From Hydrogenophaga palleronii_A (GTDB lineage: Bacteria > Pseudomonadota > Gammaproteobacteria > Burkholderiales > Burkholderiaceae_C), in NCBI RefSeq assembly GCF_031457455.1, contig NZ_JAVDWU010000002.1:596069-660068 (forward strand): 64,000 nt of DNA, given 5' to 3'. The notes beneath the pieces were generated by a model. It was given only the letters and a program-made list of their open reading frames with translations, did not search any database and had not been told where the DNA came from. Made by a program: the position numbers and the translations under genes. Each line of letters starts with the position of its first letter. Position 1 is the stretch's first letter. Positions 52,462-62,782 of this stretch are shown piece after piece.

Positions 52462-53565
52462 ATGACCAATTCTTCTGTCGAATCCAACGTTGTTGTTGTT
52501 GAAGTCCAGGGCCGCGTGGGCTGCATCACGCTCAACCGGCCCAAGGCACTCAATGCTTTGTCGCTGGACATGATTCGCGCCATCACCCATGCACTGTTGT
52601 CCTGGCGAGAGGACGACCATGTGCTGGCGGTCGCCGTTCGCGGCGTCAACAAGGAAGGGCCTTTTGGTGCCTTCTGTGCCGGTGGCGACATTCGCTTTTT
52701 CCACCAGGCCGCGCTGAGTGGCAATCCCGCGCTCGAAGACTTCTTCACCGAAGAGTATGCGCTCAACCACTTGATCCATACCTACCCGAAACCCTACATT
52801 GCCTTCATGGATGGCATCGTGATGGGTGGCGGGATGGGCATCAGTCAAGGCGCCAGCCTGCGCATCGTGACCGAACGCAGCAAGCTTGCCATGCCTGAGA
52901 CGCTGATCGGGCTCTTTCCAGACGTGGGAGGCGGCTATTTCCTGAGCCGCTGCGCGGGCCGACTGGGCGAATATCTCGCACTCACCGGGCTCACACTCAG
53001 CGGTCGGGAGGCCATGTCGGCAGGTCTGGCCGATGGCTACATCGATGCTGGCCGCCTTCCTGGCCTGTGGGCCTCGCTGGCCCAAACGCCTTTTGAGAAC
53101 GGGGCCTCCGTCGAACGCTGGTGTGCCAGTCATCTCAGCATGACTGCGACGGCACCTTCCTGGCCAACGAAAGAAGTCGACCGGGTGTTCGGCCTGGAGA
53201 CCGTTGCCGACATGGCCGCCGCGCTGGCCGAGACCGACAGCGACTGGGGGCGCAGCACCCTGGCCGCTCTGCGCCAGAGGTCACCGCTGATGCTGGCTGT
53301 TGCGCTGGAACAAGTTCGCCGGGCCAGGAGCATGGGTTTGGCCGACGATTTACGGATGGAGCGTGAACTGGTTCGACGCTGCTTTCACCTGCGCCCAGGC
53401 GCGGGGAGCGATACGGCAGAGGGCATCAGGGCGCTGGCCATCGACAAGGATCACAGCCCGCGCTGGCATCCCGCCACCATCGAAGAAGTGACGCCCGAAG
53501 AGGTGGCCGCATTCTTCGTGCCGCCATGGCCCGCGCACGCCCATCCACTCAAGGTGTTGGGCTGA
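52462..53565 (+). CDS. Enoyl-CoA hydratase/isomerase-family protein, HIBCH-like
   Basis: A 367-residue crotonase-fold enzyme. The order GCITLNRPKALNALSLDMI, GAFCAGGDIRFFHQAAL, KPYIAFMDGIVMGGGMGISQGASLRIVTERSKLAMPE and GLFPDVGGGYFLSRC matches 3-hydroxyisobutyryl-CoA hydrolase, which makes 3-hydroxyisobutyrate in valine breakdown. The length (350-380) also fits that group rather than a 260-residue hydratase. It ends exactly where the convergent smpB ends. ATG at 52462. Confidence 0.85.
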   Translation: MTNSSVESNVVVVEVQGRVGCITLNRPKALNALSLDMIRAITHALLSWREDDHVLAVAVRGVNKEGPFGAFCAGGDIRFFHQAALSGNPALEDFFTEEYALNHLIHTYPKPYIAFMDGIVMGGGMGISQGASLRIVTERSKLAMPETLIGLFPDVGGGYFLSRCAGRLGEYLALTGLTLSGREAMSAGLADGYIDAGRLPGLWASLAQTPFENGASVERWCASHLSMTATAPSWPTKEVDRVFGLETVADMAAALAETDSDWGRSTLAALRQRSPLMLAVALEQVRRARSMGLADDLRMERELVRRCFHLRPGAGSDTAEGIRALAIDKDHSPRWHPATIEEVTPEEVAAFFVPPWPAHAHPLKVLG

Positions 53566-54060
53566 TCATGCCCGGTGGCGTGATTTCATGACACGCTCCA
53601 CCTCCCGCTTGCCCTCGCGATCCTTGATCGTGTCGCGTTTGTCGTGCTCGGCCTTGCCTTTGCCCAATGCGATCTCACATTTGACCTTGCCATTCTTCCA
53701 GTGCAGGTTCAGCGGCACGAGCGTGTAGCCTTTCTGTTCGACCTTGCCCACCAGTCTGCGAATCTGCTCCTTGTGAAGCAACAGCTTCTTGGTCCGTACG
53801 CTGTCCGGGCTTACATGGGTGGACGCCGTGTTGAGCGGGTTGATCTGGCACCCAATCAGGAAAAGCTCACCCGAACGGACCACCACGTAGCCGTCGGTCA
53901 ACTGCACCTTGCCTTCCCGCAATGCCTTGACCTCCCAGCCTTCAAGCACCATGCCGGCTTCAAACCGCTCCTCGATGGCGTAGTTGAAGAGGGCCTTGCG
54001 GTTTTCGGCGATGCGGCTGTCAACACCTTTGGTGGTGGATTTGTTTGAAGAGGAGGCCAT
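53566..54060 (-). CDS. smpB: SsrA-binding protein SmpB
   Basis: SmpB partners tmRNA in ribosome rescue. The 164-residue protein has IAENRKALFNYAIEERFEAGMVLEGWEVKALREGKVQL, RTKKLLLHKEQIRRL and VPLNLHWKNGKVKCEIALGKGKAEHDKR, and a basic C-terminal tail with KREVERVMK that enters the ribosome channel. The ssrA RNA is not in the window. The ATG at 54060 gives the compact form; longer in-frame readings are less likely. It is divergent from ratA, and its stop codon abuts the stop of the hydrolase gene. Confidence 0.95.
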   Translation of the reverse strand: MASSSNKSTTKGVDSRIAENRKALFNYAIEERFEAGMVLEGWEVKALREGKVQLTDGYVVVRSGELFLIGCQINPLNTASTHVSPDSVRTKKLLLHKEQIRRLVGKVEQKGYTLVPLNLHWKNGKVKCEIALGKGKAEHDKRDTIKDREGKREVERVMKSRHRA

Positions 54061-54227
54061 GTGGAAGCAAGTGGGGCCATGCTGGGGGATATGCAAGGCC
54101 AATACAATGAAGGGGCGCAGACGGACACGAAAGGAAGCACAGACTTTGCGGCTTCTGCTTTTTGTCAGCATCGTCGGAAGCCCTACCGGCCCAGCCAACA
54201 CATGTGCTTGCGCGAAGCCTGCATTGT

Positions 54228-54677
54228 ATGAAAACCATTCACAAGTCCGTGCTGCTATGGCACAGCGCTCACGAGATGTTTGCGCTGGTGACAGATGTTG
54301 AACGCTACCCCCAGTTCCTTCCATGGTGCGATCACGGCGAGGTGCTTGAGCAACTCGACGACAGCATGGTTGCGCGCGTGGGCATTGCGATCAGCGGCCT
54401 GCGCCACAGCTTCACGACGCGCAATACCCATGAGCAAGATCGCAAGGTCATCATGGAACTGGTGGATGGACCGTTTTCCCACCTGGATGGTTGCTGGGTG
54501 TTTACGGCACTGGGAGAGCCGACACAGCGTGCCTGCAAGGTGGAGTTCACCTTGACTTATGGCTTCTCCAGTCAGACCCTGGCCAAGCTGGTGGGCCCGG
54601 TCTTTGACAAGATTGCGGGCAGCCTGGTCGACGCGTTCGTCAAGCGCGCCGATCAGGTCTATGGCGTGAAATCATGA
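54228..54677 (+). CDS. ratA: RatA/Coq10-type START domain protein
   Basis: A 149-residue SRPBCC/START protein: VLLWHSAHEMFALVTDVERYPQFLPWC at the start and GPVFDKIAGSLVDAFVKRADQVYG at the end. It is annotated RatA in E. coli (reported as an inhibitor of 70S formation) and is related to Coq10 ubiquinone-binding proteins; which role holds here is unclear. The smpB/ratA/rnfH order is widely conserved in beta- and gammaproteobacteria. ATG at 54228; rnfH starts 1 base after its stop. Confidence 0.9.
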   Translation: MKTIHKSVLLWHSAHEMFALVTDVERYPQFLPWCDHGEVLEQLDDSMVARVGIAISGLRHSFTTRNTHEQDRKVIMELVDGPFSHLDGCWVFTALGEPTQRACKVEFTLTYGFSSQTLAKLVGPVFDKIAGSLVDAFVKRADQVYGVKS

Positions 54678-54678
54678 A

Positions 54679-55023
54679 ATGTCTGGAGGCCCGGTGAAGG
54701 TTCTGGTGCTGTTTTCACCCTCGCCGCGATCGGTGCTGGAAACCCCGTTGGACTTGCCGCCAGGCGCGACGTTGGGGGACGCGTTGCAGCGTGCAGGCTG
54801 GCTGGAGGTACATCCTGAATTGCGATCCACCACGCTATCGACCGGGATCTGGGGACGACGGGCAGACTTGAACGCGAAACTGAGGGATGGCGACCGGGTG
54901 GAGGTCTATCGACCTTTGCGGGTGGACCCCAAAGTGGCCCGGCGCGAGCGGTTCGTCGGACAGGGCGCCAGATCCGCTGGCCTGTTCGCCCAGCGACGAC
55001 CTGGGTCAAAAGCGGGTTACTGA
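54679..55023 (+). CDS. rnfH: RnfH family ubiquitin-like protein (UPF0125)
   Basis: A 114-residue protein with a beta-grasp core: KVLVLFSPSPRSVLETPLDLPPGATLGDALQRAGW, GIWGRRADLNAKLRDGDRVEVYRPLRVDPKVARRERF. RnfH is of unknown role despite its name. An ATG at 54679 or a GTG at 54694 (VKVLVLF) could start it; GGAGG lies close before the GTG. It overlaps the convergent DUF4124 gene by seven bases. Confidence 0.85.
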   Translation: MSGGPVKVLVLFSPSPRSVLETPLDLPPGATLGDALQRAGWLEVHPELRSTTLSTGIWGRRADLNAKLRDGDRVEVYRPLRVDPKVARRERFVGQGARSAGLFAQRRPGSKAGY

Positions 55024-55562
55024 GCCCGCCGGGCAGGTGCAGGCCCGCAATCATTGCGCATGATGTCGTTCAACCTGCGCGTCTCGGCCTCGCGGGCCGT
55101 GTCGTCCATGATCTCCCGCTCACCCTTCGCATTGGTCGTCGCGATACGCACGCCAGAATCGAGGGTGGCTTTGGCCCGCTGGGCGCGCTGACAGTTGTCT
55201 GCACGCAATTGGGCGATGCGTGCCTCCTCGGCTTTCTTCTTGGCTTCTTCAGCTGCTTCTGCCTGGCGTTTTTTGGCTTCGAGCTGCTCGTCCTTGGCAG
55301 GGGGCTTGGGCGCCGCCGGTGCTGCAGCGGCGGGGGCTGCTTCGTCGGGCTGGGTGCTTGGTGCGACGGGCGCACGAGGGCCCGGGCGTTGGAGAACGTT
55401 CTTGTCGGGGATGCCCGCAGGCGGCGGGGTATCACTGAACACCTTGCGCCCGGTGTTGTCCACCCATTGCCATTGTGCGAACGCGAGCTGACTGATCGCA
55501 AGCAGGACGATTGCCGCCAAGGGCTGGCGCCACGGTTGGCGAGAGGAGGGAGTTTGTGCCAT
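55017..55562 (-). CDS. DUF4124 domain exported protein
   Basis: A 181-residue protein with a signal peptide (PLAAIVLLAISQLAFA, cleaved near FAQ), then WQWVDNTGRKVFSDTPPPAGIPDKNV, the DUF4124 motif. A Pro/Ala linker is followed by a coiled Lys/Glu/Ala region (DEQLEAKKRQAEAAEEAKKKAEEARIAQ) and a Cys-containing tail (RADNCQRAQRAKATLDSGVRI). It is probably periplasmic. The function is unknown; such proteins are common in Comamonadaceae. Convergent with rnfH and divergent from guaB. Confidence 0.85.
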   Translation of the reverse strand: MAQTPSSRQPWRQPLAAIVLLAISQLAFAQWQWVDNTGRKVFSDTPPPAGIPDKNVLQRPGPRAPVAPSTQPDEAAPAAAAPAAPKPPAKDEQLEAKKRQAEAAEEAKKKAEEARIAQLRADNCQRAQRAKATLDSGVRIATTNAKGEREIMDDTAREAETRRLNDIMRNDCGPAPARRAQ

Positions 55563-55746
55563 GCGCGCAGTTTAGCGCCGGCTCCCGATGCCGTGGAGGG
55601 GCGGGCCGCGCCTGTGGCTCGCAAGATGCAGTTTCCGTGCGGTTTTGAGCCCAAAAACAGGCGATTTGGCGCTTGAATATGAACGCCCATCCCCGCCACG
55701 GCGCCGTTGGTCGCCGGATACAATGGCGCTTTTGGAGCTTTTTCCC

Positions 55747-57216
<1,470 letters not shown>

Positions 57217-57221
57217 TCGCC

Positions 57222-57452
57222 GTGCGTCCCACCCCGCCACCTGAACCGCTGCGTTGGCAAGTGTGGGCGCTTTACGCGTTGGCACTTCTTCTGGGCGGAA
57301 TGGTGGTTTACGGGCTCGTTGTCGGGGAAACACCTGGCAGGCACCCGTTCACCCTTGAAGACGATCCAGAACGGTTCTGGCAATCCCTGACCCTTTTGTT
57401 TGTGCTGGCGTGCGCAGCCTTTGGCGGCGCACGCTGGCTGAATCGGCGCTGA
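57222..57452 (+). CDS. Small two-segment membrane protein between guaB and guaA
   Basis: A 76-residue protein from a GTG at 57222, five bases after guaB. It has two hydrophobic segments (VWALYALALLLGGMVVYGLVVG and LTLLFVLACAAFGGARWL) joined by an acidic/aromatic loop (HPFTLEDDPERFWQ). No family is recognised. Its spacing to guaB and to guaA (22 bases) suggests that it is co-transcribed with them. Confidence 0.7.
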   Translation: MRPTPPPEPLRWQVWALYALALLLGGMVVYGLVVGETPGRHPFTLEDDPERFWQSLTLLFVLACAAFGGARWLNRR

Positions 57453-57474
57453 AAGCCCAACTGTCCACCCATTC

Positions 57475-59088
57475 ATGCACCAGAAAATCCTCATTCTCGA
57501 TTTCGGCTCCCAGGTCACCCAACTGATCGCGCGACGCGTACGGGAAGCGCACGTCTATTGCGAGGTTCATCCTTGTGATGTGAGCAGCGATTGGGTGCGC
57601 GAATTTGCCGCCGATGGGCAACTTAAGGGGGTGATCCTCTCCGGCAGCCATGCCAGTGTGTATGAGGTGGACGACAAGGCGCCGGACGCGGTCTACGAAC
57701 TGGGTCTGCCCGTGCTGGGCATCTGCTACGGCATGCAGACCATGGCCCAGCAACTCGGGGGCAAGGTGGAAGCTGGCCATGCTCGTGAATTCGGCTACGC
57801 AGAAGTACGCGCGCGTGGCCATACGGCATTGCTCAAGGACATCGCCGACTTCACCACGCCCGAAGGCCACGGCATGCTCAAGGTCTGGATGAGCCACGGC
57901 GACAAAGTCACCGAGCTGCCACCGGGTTTCAAGCTGATGGCCAGCACGGACAGCTGTCCCATCGCCGGCATGGCCGACGAGGCGCGGGGTTACTACGCGG
58001 TGCAGTTCCACCCCGAAGTGACCCACACAGTGCAGGGCAGGGCGCTGCTGGAGCGCTTCGTGCTCGACATCTGCAAGACCAAGCCCGACTGGGTGATGCG
58101 CGATCACATTGAAGAAGCGGTACAGAAGATCCGCGAACAAGTGGGCGACGAGGAAGTGATTCTCGGCCTGTCCGGTGGTGTGGATTCATCGGTGGCGGCG
58201 GCGCTCATCCACCGGGCCATTGGCGACCAGCTGACCTGCGTGTTCGTCGACCACGGCCTGCTGCGCCTGCACGAAGGCGACATGGTGATGGACATGTTCG
58301 TCGGCAAGCTGCACGCCAAGGTCATCCGGGTGGACGCGGCCGACCAGTTCCTCGGCCACCTTGCCGGCGTGAGCGATCCGGAGGCCAAGCGCAAGATCAT
58401 TGGCCGCGAATTCGTCGAGGTTTTCAAGGCTGAAGCGGCCAAACTCATTTCAAGTGGTGCATCAACAAAAGGCGCCAAGTGGTTGGCACAAGGCACTATT
58501 TACCCAGACGTGATCGAATCTGGCGGGGCCAAGAGCAAGAAGGCCGTGACCATCAAGAGCCACCACAACGTGGGTGGCCTGCCCGAGCAACTGGGCCTGA
58601 AACTGCTCGAGCCCTTGCGTGATCTGTTCAAGGACGAGGTGCGTGAACTGGGCGTGGCGCTGGGCTTGCCGCACGACATGGTCTACCGCCATCCCTTCCC
58701 GGGGCCCGGTCTGGGTGTGCGCATTCTGGGCGAAGTGAAAAAGGAATACGCCGACCTGTTGCGGCGGGCCGATGCGATCTTCATCGAGGAGCTGCGCTCC
58801 ACCATCGATCATCCCAGCGGCAAGAGCTGGTACGACCTGACCAGCCAGGCTTTCACCGTGTTCCTGCCGGTGAAGAGCGTCGGCGTGATGGGCGACGGCC
58901 GAACCTACGACTACGTGGTCGCACTGCGTGCCGTGCAGACCAGCGACTTCATGACCGCCGACTGGGCAGAACTCCCGTATACCTTGTTGAAAAAGGTGTC
59001 CAGCCGAATCATCAATGAGGTGCGCGGCATCAACCGGGTCACTTACGACGTCAGCTCCAAGCCGCCTGCGACCATTGAGTGGGAGTGA
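57475..59088 (+). CDS. guaA: GMP synthase (glutamine-hydrolysing)
   Basis: GuaA aminates XMP to GMP. The 537-residue protein has a class I glutamine amidotransferase domain with the catalytic Cys in GICYGMQTMAQQLGG and the His-Glu pair in VQFHPEVTHT. The PP-loop LSGGVDSSVAAALIH follows, then the C-terminal dimerisation domain ending VTYDVSSKPPATIEWE. The length and both active sites are complete. The 3' end of guaA is a known integration target for some genomic islands, and an accessory-looking region starts right after this gene. Confidence 0.96.
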   Translation: MHQKILILDFGSQVTQLIARRVREAHVYCEVHPCDVSSDWVREFAADGQLKGVILSGSHASVYEVDDKAPDAVYELGLPVLGICYGMQTMAQQLGGKVEAGHAREFGYAEVRARGHTALLKDIADFTTPEGHGMLKVWMSHGDKVTELPPGFKLMASTDSCPIAGMADEARGYYAVQFHPEVTHTVQGRALLERFVLDICKTKPDWVMRDHIEEAVQKIREQVGDEEVILGLSGGVDSSVAAALIHRAIGDQLTCVFVDHGLLRLHEGDMVMDMFVGKLHAKVIRVDAADQFLGHLAGVSDPEAKRKIIGREFVEVFKAEAAKLISSGASTKGAKWLAQGTIYPDVIESGGAKSKKAVTIKSHHNVGGLPEQLGLKLLEPLRDLFKDEVRELGVALGLPHDMVYRHPFPGPGLGVRILGEVKKEYADLLRRADAIFIEELRSTIDHPSGKSWYDLTSQAFTVFLPVKSVGVMGDGRTYDYVVALRAVQTSDFMTADWAELPYTLLKKVSSRIINEVRGINRVTYDVSSKPPATIEWE

Positions 59089-59471
59089 CGGGCGGTTAAC
59101 AAATGTATAAAAATCAATGGGTTATAAGCGCCATTGACCATATAGCCGCATCATCAACGAAAACCGACGTGGTGCAGACCCCGAGCAGTCCTTTCTCCAC
59201 GAACCGCGAAGCGGACTTTCAATGCCCATGGGCAATGGCATCCAGCGGGCTGGCCGTTCCACCGTAAGCGTCTGGACCCCCCATCTTGACGGCAGTGCTA
59301 CAGGCCCAGCTTGTCCATCGCGACATTCACGGTATCGGGTCGAAGCCAGCGGAATCGAACGGTCAGCCGTTCCATCGCCATAGCCAAGTGCTCCGGATGA
59401 CGAGGTCGACATAGCTGGCAGGATGTGACCATAGCCTGGTGGCCATAGCAGTACGGCCGCTGTGCAATTTC
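59089..59471. other. Non-coding gap after guaA
   Basis: There is no convincing gene on either strand; possible minus-strand frames have no start or family signal. An AT-rich stretch (59095-59130) follows guaA directly. GAACGG-TCAG-CCGTTC forms a 6-bp hairpin near 59360, and CCATCTTGA occurs both here (near 59285) and upstream of the Crp-type gene (near 60455). No repeat of the guaA 3' end was found. Confidence 0.5.
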
Positions 59472-60266
59472 TCAGCTCGCCATCTGGTGCGGCAGGAGGC
59501 GGTCGTATTCGACCTTCACCACCGAATAACACTCGCATGCACGCTGCTCCAGGCCTACGCGGTCCAGCACCTTGATGCGCCCGCGCGTGTAGCTGATGAT
59601 GCCGGCCGCCTGGATCTTCAAGGCTGCCTCGGTCACCCCTTCGCGGCGCACGCCCAGCATGTTTGAGATCAGCTCCTGGGTCATGGCAAGTTCATTGCCA
59701 GGAAGCCGATCCAGACTTAGCAACATCCAACGGCAGAGCTGTTCGTCCAGCGAGTGGTGCCGATTGCACACCGCCGTTTGTGCCATCTGGGTCATCAGGG
59801 CCTGGGTGTACCGCAGCAGCAGTTTTGCCACGGGCCCACCCAGATCAAATGCCTCTGACATGTACGAAGCCTTCAATCGGTAGCCCAGCCCAGCCGCTTG
59901 CACCACCGCTCGGCTGGTTGTCGTGTTGCCTCCCATGAAGAGGGCGACACCCACCATGCCCTCGTTGCCAACCACTGCAATCTCGGCTGAGTCGCCGTTC
60001 TTCATCACGTACAGCAGCGAGATGATCCCGGAGGTTGGAAAGAAGGCATGCGATTCCAGCTTTCCCGACTCATAAAGCACCGCCCCCAGCGGCATCTCCA
60101 CAAGTTCCAGGTGTGGTAGCCAGCGCGCGATTTGCGTTTCGGGCAGAGCCGAAAGCAGCTCGTTGAGCTTGATTTCGCTGGACGTTGGCACCAGCTCACC
60201 AGACATGCCTTTGCGGCTGTCCCTATTAGCTATGGTGACTAGTTTCACTGACCGATGAACTTTCAT
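59472..60266 (-). CDS. Crp/Fnr-family transcription regulator
   Basis: A 264-residue regulator. The cyclic-nucleotide-binding-like domain (about 35-150) has ALPETQIARWLPHLELVEMPLGAVLYESG and FFPTSGIISLLYVM. The C-terminal helix-turn-helix includes LAMTQELISNMLGVRREGVTEAALKIQAAGIISYTRGRI. There are no Fnr-type cysteines for an Fe-S cluster. Related Crp-type regulators, often isolated, are common in Comamonadaceae and respond to unknown signals. The ATG at 60266 has TGAGG six bases upstream; a further 50-residue in-frame extension looks non-coding. Its target is unknown. Confidence 0.85.
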   Translation of the reverse strand: MKVHRSVKLVTIANRDSRKGMSGELVPTSSEIKLNELLSALPETQIARWLPHLELVEMPLGAVLYESGKLESHAFFPTSGIISLLYVMKNGDSAEIAVVGNEGMVGVALFMGGNTTTSRAVVQAAGLGYRLKASYMSEAFDLGGPVAKLLLRYTQALMTQMAQTAVCNRHHSLDEQLCRWMLLSLDRLPGNELAMTQELISNMLGVRREGVTEAALKIQAAGIISYTRGRIKVLDRVGLEQRACECYSVVKVEYDRLLPHQMAS

Positions 60267-60534
60267 GGCGACCTCACTCAGAGCGGCAGCAGGCACCCCA
60301 AATGAAGCGTAGCGCGCACCGAGATCAATGTAGGCAAGCATGTCGTCTGTGTATGTACGCTGAGGAACAGAGGCATTGCCAATGCGAGAGGACGCATAGC
60401 AATGGATGATGCTCACCGTGGTCTCGATGGGAGATGGTAAGCAGCCGGTGATCCCATCTTGATGGGTAGCTGTCCCCCATCTCCAAGGCTAGACTTCAGG
60501 AATCGGCCAGATGCGGTCGTTCAACGAGGTAGAG

Positions 60535-61038
60535 ATGCGTATCCGAGAGTTCAGCCCGGAGCTAGATTCCGATGTAGTCAGGACGTGCATCTGCGAGCTA
60601 CAAGACTTTGGTCGCGCGCAGGATGCAAGGATGCCCCCCGGGCGCCAGATTTCAAGTCGGTACCTCGCCGACCTACAGGAGAAGTGCGCCATGTGGAAAG
60701 GCGCAATTTTCGTCGCCGAGTCGGGAGGCCAGGTTGTTGGCTTTATCTCGGTACTTGCTGCTGTTCCTGTTGCCGAGCCGCTTGACGGTGTGACTGAGGA
60801 GGCCAGAGTTGTAGACCTATACGTAGCCGATTCAGCGCGTGGTCTCGGTTTGGGGAAGATGCTGATGACTCGCGCTGTCAGTTTCGTTGCTTCTCACTCG
60901 GCTCGATGGCTCCGAGTCTCAGTGTTTGCTCAAAATACGTCGGCGCTTGAGATGTACAAAAAGTTTGGCTTCTCCGAACTTGAACTTTCACTGGAGTTGG
61001 ACCTAAAGTCACAGCGCCTCGCGCAGGAGACTCCCTGA
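60535..61038 (+). CDS. GNAT-family acetyltransferase
   Basis: A 167-residue N-acetyltransferase with the acetyl-CoA loop VADSARGLGLGKMLMTRAVSFV, preceded by VDLYV and followed by VFAQNTSALEMYKKFGFSELE. The substrate is unknown; it may be a protein, an antibiotic or a small amine. The ATG at 60535 has GAGGTAGAG directly before it. The base composition is slightly more AT-rich than the core genes. It is divergent from the Crp-type gene by 268 bases. Confidence 0.82.
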   Translation: MRIREFSPELDSDVVRTCICELQDFGRAQDARMPPGRQISSRYLADLQEKCAMWKGAIFVAESGGQVVGFISVLAAVPVAEPLDGVTEEARVVDLYVADSARGLGLGKMLMTRAVSFVASHSARWLRVSVFAQNTSALEMYKKFGFSELELSLELDLKSQRLAQETP

Positions 61039-61440
61039 ACTTCCGCACAGGGCCCCGAAGAGCCGGTCGCCTCAGCGGGTAGCAGTCGCTCGACCCCTTG
61101 CGTGGCTCATCGCTGCTGGGTGGCCGCTGCTGGAAGTGCAACGGTCGGTCGCCTCGCAGAAGGGGAATGACAGGTTCCGCTGACGGATGTGATTGGGCTC
61201 TGAAAATCTGACCGGCTGTAGCCAGCCTGGAACCGACTTTGCGAAACCGAGAGGCAGCAGTGCAGCGATTGGAGCCTGTCGCCAGCGGCGGGTGTACTCC
61301 CGCTGTCTGGCACCAAGCAGTCGTCGGGCCTGGTCGCGCGCCAAGCCATGAACGTCGGCTGCATGGGGTACTGCGGACATCGGGCTCCCACGACCCGGAT
61401 GGCGCAGCAACCGACCGCTTCCCCTTCAGCTGGACTGGAG
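61039..61440. other. Gap before the transposase remnant
   Basis: No gene is supported. Possible frames on both strands lack start sites and family motifs and read like degraded sequence. The upstream part of the transposase gene would be expected here but is not recognisable. Confidence 0.5.
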
Positions 61441-61653
61441 CTACAGCCCAATGACGGGCGGGGCCGACAGCTCTGCAGCCAGCGCATCGGCACCGTGGAA
61501 CCGGTGTTTGGAAACATCCGCCACAACAAGCGCCTGACCCGTTTGAATCACCGAGGACAGGTTAAGGTCAACACGCAGTGGCACTTGTACTGCATGGTGC
61601 ACAACATCGAGAAGTTGGCGAAGACGCAGTTGGGGCGAACTGGGTACCAGTAG
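61441..61653 (+). pseudogene. IS1182-type transposase remnant (C-terminus)
   Basis: Only the C-terminal part survives in frame: QRIGTVEPVFGNIRHNKRL, then KVNTQWHLYCMVHNIEKLAK and a stop after TGYQ. This block (the last catalytic Glu region and HNIEKL end) is characteristic of IS1182-family DDE transposases. The N-terminal and central domains with the two Asp residues are missing. No terminal inverted repeats were found. It is evidence of past insertion in this accessory stretch. Confidence 0.7.
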
Positions 61654-61817
61654 GGTAGGTGGACGGGCGAATGAACAGTCGTCAGGACCCGTTTGGGGAC
61701 GAAATTGCGGCAAACTGCGGACATGAACACTCACACCCTGATCTTGACGCCGCGTCATGCCCAAGGCATGGCAATCGCTTGCGGGAAACAGGTTTTTTTA
61801 CAGCCTCGTTAAGCCGC

Positions 61818-62228
61818 ATGAATCTTGCGCTGCTCACCCGACGGTATTGCTTGCTGCTTTACTGGCTTATGTTTGCTTTGATCACCTTGTACCAAGCGCA
61901 GTGGCCTGGCCTGATGCTGCACCCCGAACGATGGAGCTACCCGTGGCGTGCCGTAGCTATCGTTTGGGCGTTGCTCGCAGTCTTGGTGGGTGTCTTGTAC
62001 GTCATTCTTCGTCCCGAGACTTTTCACCGCTCTTGGGGACGCTTGGCTGGAGCCTTGGTATACGCTGCGGGGCTCTTGGTTGTTGGGATACTTTCCGTCG
62101 TGACCGACATGCCTGGGTACTACTATGTGCCAGCGCAGTTTTCGGTCGTCACAATGGCCGTCATGCTCATCTTTGCCGCGTTTCAAGTCCTCAGCGTCCT
62201 GTGGTGCAGGAGAAGAAATTCGGCTTAA
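61818..62228 (+). CDS. Hypothetical four-segment membrane protein
   Basis: A 136-residue protein with four hydrophobic segments: LTRRYCLLLYWLMFALITLY, AVAIVWALLAVLVGVLYVIL, LAGALVYAAGLLVVGILSVV and PAQFSVVTMAVMLIFAAFQVLSV. A basic tail (CRRRNSA) ends it. No family is recognised. The ATG at 61818 begins directly before the first segment; an in-frame upstream extension is polar and doubtful. It follows the transposase remnant. Confidence 0.6.
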   Translation: MNLALLTRRYCLLLYWLMFALITLYQAQWPGLMLHPERWSYPWRAVAIVWALLAVLVGVLYVILRPETFHRSWGRLAGALVYAAGLLVVGILSVVTDMPGYYYVPAQFSVVTMAVMLIFAAFQVLSVLWCRRRNSA

Positions 62229-62296
62229 CAAGTCGGCACAGCACGGATGGCCTTCAAAACCCGGTACCGGCCAGAAGCTGACACAAGCGAACCCTC

Positions 62297-62671
62297 ATGA
62301 TTCAAGTGAAATATCCCGAAATGCGCAAGGAGCTTGAAGAGCATCTGCAGGCCCTCGCCGACCCCGCGTACCAGCGTCGAGCGTGGGTCGATGGCCAAGC
62401 CGAGGGCGCCGTGCAGCATGACAAGTTCGACTATGCGGTGCACTTCCTGTACGACGACACCCAACTGGCTAGCGATGCCCATTCCACAGTCGGCTGGATT
62501 CTGAATGATGCTGCGGAGGCTGATTGCGTTACCGCCCTGGTGAGTTCTATCGAAGTCGTGTTTGAGCGATACGGAACCAAACTCTCGGATGCGGAGTACA
62601 TCGACCTTCCAGAATGGCATTCCGTGGTCCTAGCTGCCAAGACTGCGGCGGCCTCTTTGATGCGGCGCTAG
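62297..62671 (+). CDS. SCO4402-like protein of unknown function
   Basis: A 124-residue protein resembling the SCO4402 family: MRKELEEHLQALADPAYQRRAWV, HFLYDDTQLASDAHSTVGWILNDAAEADCVTALV and the end DAEYIDLPEWHSVVLAAKTAA. Members are soluble, small and often in accessory regions; no activity is established. The ATG at 62297 lies 68 bases after the membrane protein stop. Confidence 0.65.
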   Translation: MIQVKYPEMRKELEEHLQALADPAYQRRAWVDGQAEGAVQHDKFDYAVHFLYDDTQLASDAHSTVGWILNDAAEADCVTALVSSIEVVFERYGTKLSDAEYIDLPEWHSVVLAAKTAAASLMRR

Positions 62672-62782
62672 CGAGAGGGCTTCAGAGGCAAAATGCGGCC
62701 AGAAGCGGTCTTTGCGCATCCGTAAAAGCATCCGTTCAACGCTGGAGGTGAGCCGCACACGACGCCGAGGCGCCTCGAAGGC

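Noticed and set aside
55588..55746. Longer GuaB start upstream of 55747
   Set aside because: The extension reads through promoter-like sequence and is not part of the IMP dehydrogenase family N-terminus.
59122..59538. Minus-strand frame after guaA
   Set aside because: No start site, no family, and it runs into the well-supported regulator gene.
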